Positions 1 to 6,212 are shown, counted from the first letter of the stretch. The stretch is 9,081 nt of DNA from an uncultured Bacilli bacterium (GCA_947628725.1 CANRAQ010000039.1:1-9081), one strand, 5' to 3'. A program made the numbers and translations. Notes: a model not told the origin generated them from the letters alone.

Positions 1-1263
1 ATTATTTTTATTATGAGAATCTTTAATCATCTCATCTGCTTTAATAGCATTTTGTAAACCAGTAGAGTGTAGTTTATCATCGTCATCTAATTCAATTATC
101 TTTAATAACTCTTCAAGTGTAGTTTCACCATTTAACACTTTAACCATACCATCTTGAAGTAGAGATATAACATCTGCACTATATACTAGGTGTCTTAATT
201 TATCTTTTCTTACATTAGAACTTATAGCATCTTTTATATCTTGATTTATCAATAATACTTCATGGATTGCTATACGACCAGAATAACCATTTTTACATTC
301 ATCACAACCAACAGCAGTATAAATTTCATTTACTTCTTTACCAAGTACTTTTCTAATTATATCTTTTTCATAATCATTTGTTGGTCTTAATTTTCTACAA
401 TGTGGACATAACCTTCTTGCAAGTTTTTGAGATATGATACCTGTAAGAGCACTTGCAAGTAAATATCTTTCAACATCCATATCTAAAAGACGTTCTATAG
501 TATTTAATGAGTCATTTGTATGTATTGTAGATAATACTAGGTGTCCTGTAATAGATGCTCTAACGGCTATTTTTGCAGTTTCAGTATCACGAATTTCCCC
601 AATCATTATAATATTAGGGTCTTGTCTTAATATAGATCTTAATACTGTAGCAAAATCTAGTCCAATCTCACTATTAGTTTGAATTTGATTTACACCTTCT
701 ATATCCATTTCTATTGGATCCTCAACAGATATAATATTTGTATTTTCTTTATTTAATCTCTGTAAAATAGAGTATACTGTAGTAGATTTACCTGTTCCAG
801 TCGCACCAGTAACTAATATAATACCATTTGGAATAGATATCATTTTTAATACTTTTTTATAATTTTCTTCACTAAATCCTAAACTTTCTAGACCTGCTAA
901 ACTTAAAGAATAATCCAAAATACGAATAACTATTTTTTCACCTTTATTTGTAGGTAAGTCAGAAACACGAAGGTCTAAATCCATACCATTTATGTTTCTT
1001 TTTATCGCACCATCTTGAGGTAATCTTGATTCAGTTATATTCATCCCTGAAATTATCTTAATTCTTGTAACTAAGTTTTTTGCTATATTACTAGGTATAG
1101 TAGTATAGTCCATTAACTCTCCATCTATTCTTATTCTTACTTTAACATAGTCGTCATGTGGATCAAAGTGAATATCTGATGCGCCTCTTTTGGCTGCATC
1201 TACTAAAATATCATTAACAACCTCTACTACAGGAGTTCTTTCAAAATCTATGGTCTTTAACAT
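1..1263 (-). CDS. GspE/PilB/ComGA-type assembly ATPase (C-terminus cut by window edge)
   Basis: Hexameric cytoplasmic ATPase that powers assembly of type IV pili, competence pseudopili or a type II secretion pseudopilus. The start is ATG at 1263-1261 behind AGGTGAT; the frame stays open for 421 codons to base 1. Visible parts: a core N2 domain with ASDIHFDP (about residues 28-35), Walker A GATGTGKST (153-161), Walker B IIMIGEIRD (218-226), a His-box region around HLVLSTIHT (241-249), and a zinc tetracysteine CPHC...CDEC (C286, C289, C320, C323). The usual N-terminal MshEN/GSPII_E_N domain is missing, as in ComGA. Family members usually end soon after the GETTLEELL-like segment (379-387). Here at least 33 acidic/polar residues follow, so the tail is unusually long. 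It diverges from two prepilin genes, which supports the function. Whether the system serves DNA uptake, pili or secretion cannot be decided here. Confidence 0.93.
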   Translation of the reverse strand, partial: MLKTIDFERTPVVEVVNDILVDAAKRGASDIHFDPHDDYVKVRIRIDGELMDYTTIPSNIAKNLVTRIKIISGMNITESRLPQDGAIKRNINGMDLDLRVSDLPTNKGEKIVIRILDYSLSLAGLESLGFSEENYKKVLKMISIPNGIILVTGATGTGKSTTVYSILQRLNKENTNIISVEDPIEMDIEGVNQIQTNSEIGLDFATVLRSILRQDPNIIMIGEIRDTETAKIAVRASITGHLVLSTIHTNDSLNTIERLLDMDVERYLLASALTGIISQKLARRLCPHCRKLRPTNDYEKDIIRKVLGKEVNEIYTAVGCDECKNGYSGRIAIHEVLLINQDIKDAISSNVRKDKLRHLVYSADVISLLQDGMVKVLNGETTLEELLKIIELDDDDKLHSTGLQNAIKADEMIKDSHNKNN

Positions 1264-1289
1264 TTTATCACCTTTTTATTCCTTTACTC

Positions 1290-1318
1290 TAGATTTTATT
1301 CTAAATATATTATATAAT
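1290..1318 (+). promoter_or_regulatory. Possible promoter of the pilin pair (weak -35)
   Basis: A perfect TATAAT lies at 1313-1318 on the plus strand, about 37 bases before the GTG start of the first pilin gene. The hexamer 17 bp upstream, TAGATT (1290-1295), matches TTGACA at only three positions. The region is so AT-rich that a chance -10 is possible. Position between divergent genes makes some promoter here necessary unless the pilins are transcribed from elsewhere. Confidence 0.3.
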
Positions 1319-1337
1319 ATTATTATGATAAATTCAA
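1309..1337 (-). promoter_or_regulatory. Predicted sigma-A promoter of the assembly ATPase gene
   Basis: On the minus strand TTGAAT (1337-1332) is followed after exactly 17 bp by a perfect TATAAT (1314-1309). Transcription would start near 1302, giving a leader of about 40 nt before the ATPase start codon. Its -10 is half of the 10-bp palindrome ATTATATAAT (1309-1318), which also supplies a TATAAT to the plus strand. Inferred from sequence only. Confidence 0.6.
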
Positions 1338-1354
1338 GATAGAAGGAGATATTT

Positions 1355-1837
1355 GTGAAAAAAAATAATAAAGGGTTCATGTTGGCTGAAACACTTATAG
1401 TAACTACCTTTGTTGCTGGTGTACTTATATATATGTTTATCCAATTTACTAATTTAAATCAAAATTATGATGAATCATATAAATATAATACAGTTGAAGG
1501 TATCTATGCTTTAGAAGATTTAAGTGACTTTATTTTAGATAATAGTTTAGTTATAAATAATATAGATGTATTATTACCTTCAGAAAAATATACAGATATT
1601 TCTAAGTGTGATGAAGAAGTAGTTATAAATAGTGAATATTGTAAAAATTTAGTTGAAGCATTAAATATTGAAAAAGCATATGTAACTACTAACAAATTTA
1701 ATAATACAGTTAAAGATAATTTAAAAGACGAATTTGGTAACTTTATAAATAAAATTAAAAGTGAAGGTAGTGAAAAATATAGATTGATTGCTAAATTTAA
1801 AGATGGGACATTTGCTACTATAAGGTTTGGTGAATAA
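1355..1837 (+). CDS. Type IV prepilin-like protein 1
   Basis: Exported pseudopilin of 160 residues. The N-terminus MKKNNKG|FMLAE is a classic prepilin peptidase site: a short basic leader, cleavage after Gly7, Phe at +1 and Glu at +5 of the mature protein. A hydrophobic helix of about 20 residues (8-30) follows, which would pack into the pilus core. The rest is a polar, acidic/Asn-rich globular domain with two cysteines (C85, C96) that could form a disulfide outside the membrane. The start is GTG at 1355 behind GAAGGAGAT; no better in-frame ATG precedes the prepilin motif. The next pilin gene starts one base after this stop, so the two are probably co-translated. The globular part is not recognisable as a particular ComG or Gsp subunit. 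Confidence 0.88.
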   Translation: MKKNNKGFMLAETLIVTTFVAGVLIYMFIQFTNLNQNYDESYKYNTVEGIYALEDLSDFILDNSLVINNIDVLLPSEKYTDISKCDEEVVINSEYCKNLVEALNIEKAYVTTNKFNNTVKDNLKDEFGNFINKIKSEGSEKYRLIAKFKDGTFATIRFGE

Positions 1838-1838
1838 A

Positions 1839-2336
1839 ATGAATAAAAGAGGTTTTACTTTAGTTGAATTGATTACCACTTTTGCGCTTAGTGCGGTAAT
1901 AATAACAATATTAACTAATATAGTACTCATCATGAAAAATATGTATAATAATACTAGTGCGAAAACTGAATTATATATTAATCAAGCAAATTTAAGTAAT
2001 TATATAAATTCTAAATTAAATAATGGTAAACTATTAACATATAGTACATGTAATGATTCTAATTTTTGTTATACATTTACATTTAGTGATGGAACTACTT
2101 CTAGATTAGTAATTACTGATAATAAGATAACTTTTGGAGATTATAATTATGTACTTAAGTCTAACAATTATGTAGAGGGTGAAAGTTTTGATATTTTAAA
2201 TACTGCACCATTAAGTGATTCTACATTAAATGATAGTATAATGGTTATAAATATTCCAATAAAATCAAAATTATATCCTAAAGAAAATTTTGGAGTAAAT
2301 ATAGTATATCAATATAACTCTAATACATTATACTAG
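1839..2336 (+). CDS. Type IV prepilin-like protein 2
   Basis: Second pseudopilin, 165 residues from the ATG at 1839. The N-terminus MNKRG|FTLVEL is a textbook prepilin cleavage/methylation motif (cleavage after Gly5, Glu at +5), followed by a hydrophobic helix (about 6-32) and a polar globular domain. The frame also offers a TTG at 1827, but that would add four residues to an already complete leader and overlap the upstream gene. The ATG is one base after the upstream TAA and has TTTGGTGA upstream, so it is preferred. C71 and C77 form a second close cysteine pair in this locus. The gene overlaps the 3' end of the convergent ylbJ by 17 bp, and its terminator lies inside ylbJ. Confidence 0.9.
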   Translation: MNKRGFTLVELITTFALSAVIITILTNIVLIMKNMYNNTSAKTELYINQANLSNYINSKLNNGKLLTYSTCNDSNFCYTFTFSDGTTSRLVITDNKITFGDYNYVLKSNNYVEGESFDILNTAPLSDSTLNDSIMVINIPIKSKLYPKENFGVNIVYQYNSNTLY

Positions 2337-3234
2337 TTAGTATAAATGTAAATATTATAGATAATATACCATGAATAATTCTAGATTTTAAATAAGGCAA
2401 ATACCTTATTTTTTTGTTATCTATAATGCTAAAAACTTGCATATGAATACAAAAACCTCCAAAGGAAATCAAAAAACTTGCTATAGAAGATTTTATAATT
2501 ATATTAAAGTTAGATGTAGATAGATAATGTAATCCTTGTGTTATTTCAAATAAACCATAAATAAATTTATAATTATTATCTATTTTAATAAAACAATTTA
2601 GTATAGTAGTAAACATTAAAAATACAGTTATTATACCTAATATTAGTAGTAGGGTATCTATAGTTATTTTAATAGATTCAATAAATATATTAAAAATATT
2701 TTCATTTTTATTATTATTTTTTTTAACTATCATATTGTCGTATGATTTTTTATTAAATATTCCAATTATAAAAGCAGATATAAAATGACTTATAAGTATG
2801 ATTAGTCCTAATTTTTTATCTTTAAGATATAAACTACCTATAGTTTGTAATATAAAAATAGGGTTTGTATAATGTATAAAATTTAAAGAATTTTGAATAT
2901 CTTTATCATTTATTAAATTATTTTGACTTAAGTCTTTTAAGTATTTAGCGTTACTTGGTGTGCCACTTATCATACCCATTATGAATGCAAAAGCACAGTT
3001 TTTATTTACTTTAAAAATTTTATTCATTATATATTTAAATGAATCACTTATATCATTAATAATATTAGTTCTAATTAATATATTTGAAAGTAACATAAAT
3101 GGTATTAGAGTAGGGAATAATTTTTTTATACATAAAGAAAATGAAATATTTATACTTTCCATTATTTCATTTGAAAATTTAATAATTATTATGAGTATTA
3201 TTAGTAATAGAAATAATTTTATTAGTTTCTTCAT
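2320..3234 (-). CDS. ylbJ: YlbJ-like sporulation integral membrane protein
   Basis: Polytopic membrane protein, 304 residues from the ATG at 3234-3232. Family-like motifs: LFPTLIPFMLLSNIL (39-53), a Gly/Pro-rich gate segment GMISGTPSNAK (87-97) and FGGFCIHMQV near the C-terminus (258-267). Repeated hydrophobic helices and an Asn/Lys-rich loop (about 171-180) are visible. In Bacillus, YlbJ is a sporulation-associated protein of the nucleoside-recognition (Gate) superfamily; its substrate is not known to me. An alternative TTG start at 3261 would add nine residues, but neither start has a strong Shine-Dalgarno sequence. I prefer ATG because MKKLIKLFLLL resembles the family N-terminus. It is shorter than the Bacillus protein of roughly 400 residues. 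It converges with the pilin genes and diverges from the repeat protein gene. Confidence 0.75.
   Translation of the reverse strand: MKKLIKLFLLLIILIIIIKFSNEIMESINISFSLCIKKLFPTLIPFMLLSNILIRTNIINDISDSFKYIMNKIFKVNKNCAFAFIMGMISGTPSNAKYLKDLSQNNLINDKDIQNSLNFIHYTNPIFILQTIGSLYLKDKKLGLIILISHFISAFIIGIFNKKSYDNMIVKKNNNKNENIFNIFIESIKITIDTLLLILGIITVFLMFTTILNCFIKIDNNYKFIYGLFEITQGLHYLSTSNFNIIIKSSIASFLISFGGFCIHMQVFSIIDNKKIRYLPYLKSRIIHGILSIIFTFILTSIMY
2390..2416 (+). terminator. Intrinsic terminator of the pilin pair, inside ylbJ
   Basis: AATAAGG (2391-2397), loop CAAATA, CCTTATT (2404-2410) form a perfect 7-bp stem (8 bp with A2390-T2411), followed by a run of T to 2415. It lies 54 bases after the pilin stop. 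Read from the minus strand the hairpin is followed by TAAAATC, not a U-run, so ylbJ transcription should pass through. Confidence 0.75.
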
Positions 3235-3254
3235 ACCTAATATTATTCGTTTAA

Positions 3255-3283
3255 TTGACAATAATTCTAATAAAAGGTATAAT
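3255..3283 (+). promoter_or_regulatory. Perfect-consensus sigma-A promoter of the repeat surface protein
   Basis: TTGACA (3255-3260), 17 bp, TATAAT (3278-3283): both hexamers and the spacing are exact consensus. Transcription would start near 3290, leaving a leader of only about 10 nt before the ATG at 3299, with GGTGAT (3290-3295) as the ribosome site. The -35 lies in the start region of the divergent ylbJ and overlaps its alternative TTG start. This suggests strong, largely unregulated expression. Confidence 0.8.
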
Positions 3284-3298
3284 TAATATGGTGATAGA

Positions 3299-3994
3299 AT
3301 GAGTAAAAAAAGGCTTTTTGTTGTAATCATAATAGTGTTTTTATTTGTTATATCTATATATGCATCTTCACAGTATTATAAAGGAAAATATGTAATTTCT
3401 TTTGAAACAGGTACTGATGAAGAAATATTAAATAAATATGTTGATAGAAATTCTAAAGTAACTGTCCCAAAGGAACCTAGTAAAGATGGATATGTTTTTG
3501 TAGAATGGCAGTATGAAGGAGAAAAATTTGATTTTGATACTGAAATAAAAAAGAATATTGTATTAAGTGCAAAGTGGCAAAAATTAGATTATATAACTAT
3601 TTCATTTGATACAGGTACAGATTATAAAATAGATGATATTAAAATTATTAAAGGAAGTAAAGTTGATGAGTTAAAAACTCCTCAAAAACAAGGTTATGAA
3701 TTTATTGGATGGTATTTAAACGATACATTATATGAAGATCAAGAAATATATGAAGATTCTACCTTAACTGCAAAATATAAAATTATAATGCCTGATTTTA
3801 AAGTAGGTGATATTGTTACTATAACTAATTGTTATTACGACTCTATTATTTCTACTGATTGTAAATATAATGTTGCAATAGGATGGAAAAGAAAGATATT
3901 AGAAATATATGAAGGTTCTTTAAATCCATATATGATAGGTGATGAAACCGGCGTAACTGGATTTTTTAAAGCAGAATCAATAAAGAAAGGATAG
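3299..3994 (+). CDS. Membrane-anchored protein with two InlB B-type repeats and an SH3-like C-terminus
   Basis: Probable cell-envelope protein, 231 residues. An N-terminal hydrophobic segment (about 5-24) after MSKKR is a signal anchor or uncleaved signal; there is no LPXTG motif and no clear lipobox. Two tandem Listeria-Bacteroides repeats (InlB B-repeat / List_Bact_rpt type, beta-grasp-like) occupy about 31-94 and 98-161. Each begins with (I/V)SF(E/D)TGTD, contains KxGY.F..W and ends in LxAK(W/Y). The C-terminal part (about 166-228) begins FKVGDIVTI and contains GWKRKILEIYEG and TGFFKAESI, which resembles SH3-like wall-binding domains of lysins, with C178 and C188 in it. Such proteins usually bind cell wall, sugars or host surfaces; the ligand here is unknown. 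Monocistronic, with its own promoter and terminator. Confidence 0.82.
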   Translation: MSKKRLFVVIIIVFLFVISIYASSQYYKGKYVISFETGTDEEILNKYVDRNSKVTVPKEPSKDGYVFVEWQYEGEKFDFDTEIKKNIVLSAKWQKLDYITISFDTGTDYKIDDIKIIKGSKVDELKTPQKQGYEFIGWYLNDTLYEDQEIYEDSTLTAKYKIIMPDFKVGDIVTITNCYYDSIISTDCKYNVAIGWKRKILEIYEGSLNPYMIGDETGVTGFFKAESIKKG

Positions 3995-4007
3995 AGTCCT
4001 TTTTTTT
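3986..4007 (+). terminator. Intrinsic terminator of the repeat surface protein gene
   Basis: AAAGGA (3986-3991), loop TAGAG, TCCTTT (3997-4002) and T-run to 4007. The stop codon TAG (3992-3994) is the start of the loop, so the left arm encodes the last residues of the protein. Its T-run abuts the opposing minus-strand terminator across GTAC. Confidence 0.75.
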
Positions 4008-4011
4008 GTAC

Positions 4012-4035
4012 AAAAAAATGCCATTACTAGCATTT
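4012..4035 (-). terminator. Intrinsic terminator of the def / microprotein unit
   Basis: On the minus strand AAATGC (4035-4030), an 8-nt loop, GCATTT (4021-4016), then continuing T to 4012. It lies about 24 bases after the microprotein stop codon. The stem is short (6 bp) but the U-run is good. Confidence 0.6.
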
Positions 4036-4058
4036 ATGTAAAAATTTATTTAATTATT

Positions 4059-4136
4059 TTATATAGTATAATAAATTATTATTGATAAAATACATGCAAC
4101 TAGAAATAGTGCAATATATTTAAATGCGCCTTTCAT
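4059..4136 (-). CDS. 25-residue membrane microprotein coupled to def
   Basis: A short ORF encoding MKGAFKYIALFLVACILSI plus IIYYTI: a basic start, then one uninterrupted hydrophobic helix of about 18 residues ending in two tyrosines. Support for real translation: a perfect AGGAGG (4147-4142) five bases before the ATG, and this AGGAGG overlaps the def stop codon TAG (4148-4146), the classic arrangement for translational coupling. An intrinsic terminator follows shortly after the TAA. It is the strongest ribosome site in the minus-strand cluster. No known family is recognised. It could be a small membrane regulator or a toxin-like peptide, but nothing in the sequence decides its function. Confidence 0.65.
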   Translation of the reverse strand: MKGAFKYIALFLVACILSIIIYYTI

Positions 4137-4145
4137 ATTTTCCTC

Positions 4146-4694
4146 CTAAATTAATCTTATTTCATCTTCAGAATAGAATGGTTTATTTTTATCTATTCTA
4201 TCATAAAATAATATTCCATTTAAATGATCTATTTCATGTTGAAATGCTATTGATAATTCTTCACGAGCTCTAACTTTGATTTTATTACCATCTACATCAT
4301 ATCCTTCGACAGTAACTCTTGCATTTCTAGGTACATGACCTTCAACATCACGATTTACACTTAAACATCCTTCACCTGCTTCTGCTGCAATAATTTCATT
4401 AGATGAACTTACTATTTTAGGATTTACAAATACATAGTTTTGAAATTTTCCATCTTCATATTCATGTACTATTACTATTATTCTTTCATTAATTCCAAGT
4501 TGGGGAAATGCAAGTCCCATACCAGGTCTTAAATCATACTTTTTTTCATATTCTTCTATTTGACTATATGTTAATTCTGTTATCATGCGTTCTATTAAAT
4601 CTTTATATTCTTGGGAAAGTGGAAGTTTAGCATCTACACTTGTTTTCCTAAGAATCTTATCACTTTCATCTAATATATTTAATTTTTTAAACAT
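4146..4694 (-). CDS. def: Peptide deformylase
   Basis: Removes the N-formyl group from the initiator methionine of nascent proteins at the ribosome exit; metal-dependent cytoplasmic enzyme. The 182 residues match type II (Gram-positive) deformylases in length. All three motifs are present: GMGLAFPQ (58-65), EGCLS (108-112) and QHEIDH (152-157). C110, H153 and H157 are the expected metal ligands and E154 the catalytic acid. Motif 1 has Phe63 where most family members have Ala (GxGLAAPQ), a small change near the active site. The ATG at 4694-4692 has a weak ribosome site (GGATGTGG) and an extended -10 promoter close upstream. The gene is followed by a coupled 25-residue ORF. Confidence 0.97.
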   Translation of the reverse strand: MFKKLNILDESDKILRKTSVDAKLPLSQEYKDLIERMITELTYSQIEEYEKKYDLRPGMGLAFPQLGINERIIVIVHEYEDGKFQNYVFVNPKIVSSSNEIIAAEAGEGCLSVNRDVEGHVPRNARVTVEGYDVDGNKIKVRAREELSIAFQHEIDHLNGILFYDRIDKNKPFYSEDEIRLI

Positions 4695-4714
4695 AAAACC
4701 ACATCCAACATATA

Positions 4715-4723
4715 ATTATAGCA
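4715..4723 (-). promoter_or_regulatory. Extended -10 promoter of def
   Basis: TGC-TATAAT on the minus strand (4723-4715) is an extended -10 with a perfect -10 hexamer. No good -35 exists 16-18 bp upstream, where the U-run of the yjcZ-like terminator lies; extended -10 promoters do not need one. Start of transcription would be near 4708, about 14 nt before the ATG. Confidence 0.6.
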
Positions 4724-4730
4724 CAATTTG

Positions 4731-4766
4731 TTAAAAATAAAAAGATAAAAGATGCCTTTTATCTTT
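4731..4766 (-). terminator. Intrinsic terminator of the yjcZ-like gene
   Basis: A perfect 11-bp stem: on the minus strand AAAGATAAAAG (4766-4756), loop GCAT, CTTTTATCTTT (4751-4741), then TTATTTTTAA. The stop codon TAA (4761-4759) is inside the left arm. The stem is mostly A-U, so it may be only moderately strong. Confidence 0.7.
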
Positions 4767-4923
4767 GATCGAATGCTCTAGCACCGATTACAATTACAAG
4801 TAATATGAATAATACTAATATAATAGCTGCTCCGTATCCAGCGCCACCGTTATTGTAACCTTGATTGCAACAACCGCTGTAAGGATATCCACCATATCCT
4901 TGGTATCCACCATAATAATACAT
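4759..4923 (-). CDS. YjcZ-like tiny transmembrane protein
   Basis: A 54-residue protein. The N-terminal half is Gly/Tyr/Gln/Asn-rich, beginning MYYYGGYQGYGGYPYSGCCN, followed by a single hydrophobic helix (about 33-47) and the tail GARAFDQR. This composition, with a Gly/Tyr-rich head and an I-V-L-F-I-L-L-V-type membrane segment, is that of the YjcZ/tiny-TM Bacillus family, several of whose members are linked to spores. The start is ATG at 4923-4921 behind a strong GGAGGTA. It has its own promoter and terminator, and adjacent cysteines (C18, C19) in the head. Role in spore or envelope assembly is inferred from the family only; the gene is too short for confident homology by eye. Confidence 0.8.
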   Translation of the reverse strand: MYYYGGYQGYGGYPYSGCCNQGYNNGGAGYGAAIILVLFILLVIVIGARAFDQR

Positions 4924-4948
4924 AAAATACCTCCAATCTAGTTAATAT

Positions 4949-4977
4949 ATATTATTATTTATGTTAAAATTTGTTAA
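4949..4977 (-). promoter_or_regulatory. Predicted promoter of the yjcZ-like gene
   Basis: TTAACA (4977-4972), 17 bp, TAATAT (4954-4949) on the minus strand: five of six -35 positions match consensus, but the -10 is imperfect and the area very AT-rich. Start would be near 4942, about 19 nt before the ATG. A sporulation sigma factor promoter cannot be excluded. Confidence 0.4.
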
Positions 4978-4994
4978 TAAAAAATACCCAAACC

Positions 4995-5023
4995 TTGTGA
5001 AATTTATAATAATATGTTAGAAT
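4995..5023 (+). promoter_or_regulatory. Predicted sigma-A promoter of ftsW
   Basis: TTGTGA (4995-5000), 17 bp, TAGAAT (5018-5023), with TGT directly before the -10 (extended -10, TG at 5015-5016). Start near 5030, leaving about 13 nt of leader that contains the ribosome site AGGTGA (5033-5038). Confidence 0.6.
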
Positions 5024-5042
5024 TAATACAGTAGGTGAGAGG

Positions 5043-6212
5043 ATGAAAAAATCAAAAAGCAATGTTAGACTGTTTGCTGATATGGACAAGACTTTACTAT
5101 TTGTAACTATTGCCTTAATAATATTTGGAACATTAAATATTGTTACTGCATCTAGTAGAGAAGCCGTTGTAAATGCTGATACTAATATATTTTATTACTT
5201 CTTTAAGCATTGTGTTATATTGTTTATAAGTCTAATTGCATTTTTGCTAATTATAAAAATACCTACTAAAAATTATAAAAAGTTAATTGTACCAATATAC
5301 GTGTTAATTGCGGGATTAAATGCCTATCTTATATTAAAAGGAGTTTCTACAAGGGGCGCAAATAACTGGATAAATCTTAAAGTAATTAAAATTCAACCTA
5401 GTGAATTTGCTAAACCTACTTTGATACTTACTATGTCAATTTTGATGAGTGTTTTTAGTAAAAAATTGAACGACCCTAAAGTAAAACATAGTAATATAAT
5501 ATGGAAAATAGTAGGTATGGCATTGATATTTCCAATACTTGTATTTTTACAAAAGGATTTAGGTACTGCTATTATATTATTTGGAATATTTTTTATATTG
5601 TTCGTATTTAGTCCAATACTAAAAAAAGAAAAATTCAATGCATTATTTTTATCGATAGGTTTAGTCGCAATATTATTAATAGTTAGACTTAGTATAACTG
5701 GATATATACTTTCTGATACTCAGACATCTAGGCTTAAAAATTTCTTTAATCCTTGTTCTAAATATGATGATACAGGTTATCAAGTATGTAATGCATTTAT
5801 AGCTATAAATAATGGTGGAGCTACTGGTGTAGGAATAGGTAAGAGTACACAAAAATATTCATATATACCTGAACCACATACAGATATGGTATTTGCCATT
5901 ATAGCTGAAGAAAATGGTGTACTTAAATGCTCACTAATATTTATTGGATATATAGTAATTTTATATAGAATATTAACTTTAAGTTCTAAAACTAAAAATT
6001 TACAAAATAAATATATATGTCTAGGTGTAGCTACATACATATTTTTACACATATTAGTAAATTTAGGTGGTATATTTGGTATGATACCACTTACTGGAGT
6101 ACCATTACCATTTTTAAGTTATGGTGGTAGTTTTACATTATCCTTAATATCTTCATTAGCCGTTATACAAAGAATAAATATTGAACATAAAAACGAAAAA
6201 ATTAGGATATAA
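5043..6212 (+). CDS. ftsW: SEDS-family peptidoglycan polymerase FtsW
   Basis: Polytopic glycosyltransferase that polymerises lipid II into glycan strands with a partner class B penicillin-binding protein, at the division septum if it is FtsW. 389 residues with about ten membrane helices. Family motifs: RGANNWI (104-110), QPSEFAKP (118-125), QKDLGTA (170-176; usually QPDLGT), GYQVCNAFIAINNGG (245-259), GKSTQKYSYIPEPHTD (266-281) and the C-terminal GMIPLTGVPLPFLSYGG (346-362). The PEPHTD and GVPLPFLSYGG forms favour FtsW over RodA, but SpoVE or a RodA-type role cannot be excluded by eye. D281 is likely the essential loop aspartate of SEDS enzymes. C238 and C249 in the loop before GG are an uncommon pair. 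ATG at 5043 follows AGGTGAGAGG. No terminator is visible before rpsO. Confidence 0.93.
   Translation: MKKSKSNVRLFADMDKTLLFVTIALIIFGTLNIVTASSREAVVNADTNIFYYFFKHCVILFISLIAFLLIIKIPTKNYKKLIVPIYVLIAGLNAYLILKGVSTRGANNWINLKVIKIQPSEFAKPTLILTMSILMSVFSKKLNDPKVKHSNIIWKIVGMALIFPILVFLQKDLGTAIILFGIFFILFVFSPILKKEKFNALFLSIGLVAILLIVRLSITGYILSDTQTSRLKNFFNPCSKYDDTGYQVCNAFIAINNGGATGVGIGKSTQKYSYIPEPHTDMVFAIIAEENGVLKCSLIFIGYIVILYRILTLSSKTKNLQNKYICLGVATYIFLHILVNLGGIFGMIPLTGVPLPFLSYGGSFTLSLISSLAVIQRINIEHKNEKIRI

Noticed and set aside
434..682. Plus-strand frame of 82 residues
   Set aside because: It lies antisense inside the conserved core of the assembly ATPase, has no ribosome site and a composition typical of a reverse-strand shadow.
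1827..1838. TTG start for the second pilin, four residues upstream
   Set aside because: The ATG at 1839 gives a complete standard prepilin leader directly after the upstream stop; the TTG adds nothing to the motif.
2960..3286. Plus-strand hydrophobic frame of 108 residues
   Set aside because: Antisense to ylbJ; hydrophobicity comes from the AT-rich reverse strand of membrane codons, and its promoter region is ylbJ coding sequence.
3401..3780. Nucleotide direct repeat in the surface protein gene
   Set aside because: The two InlB-type repeats are similar as protein only; the DNA copies have diverged, so this is not a recent duplication.
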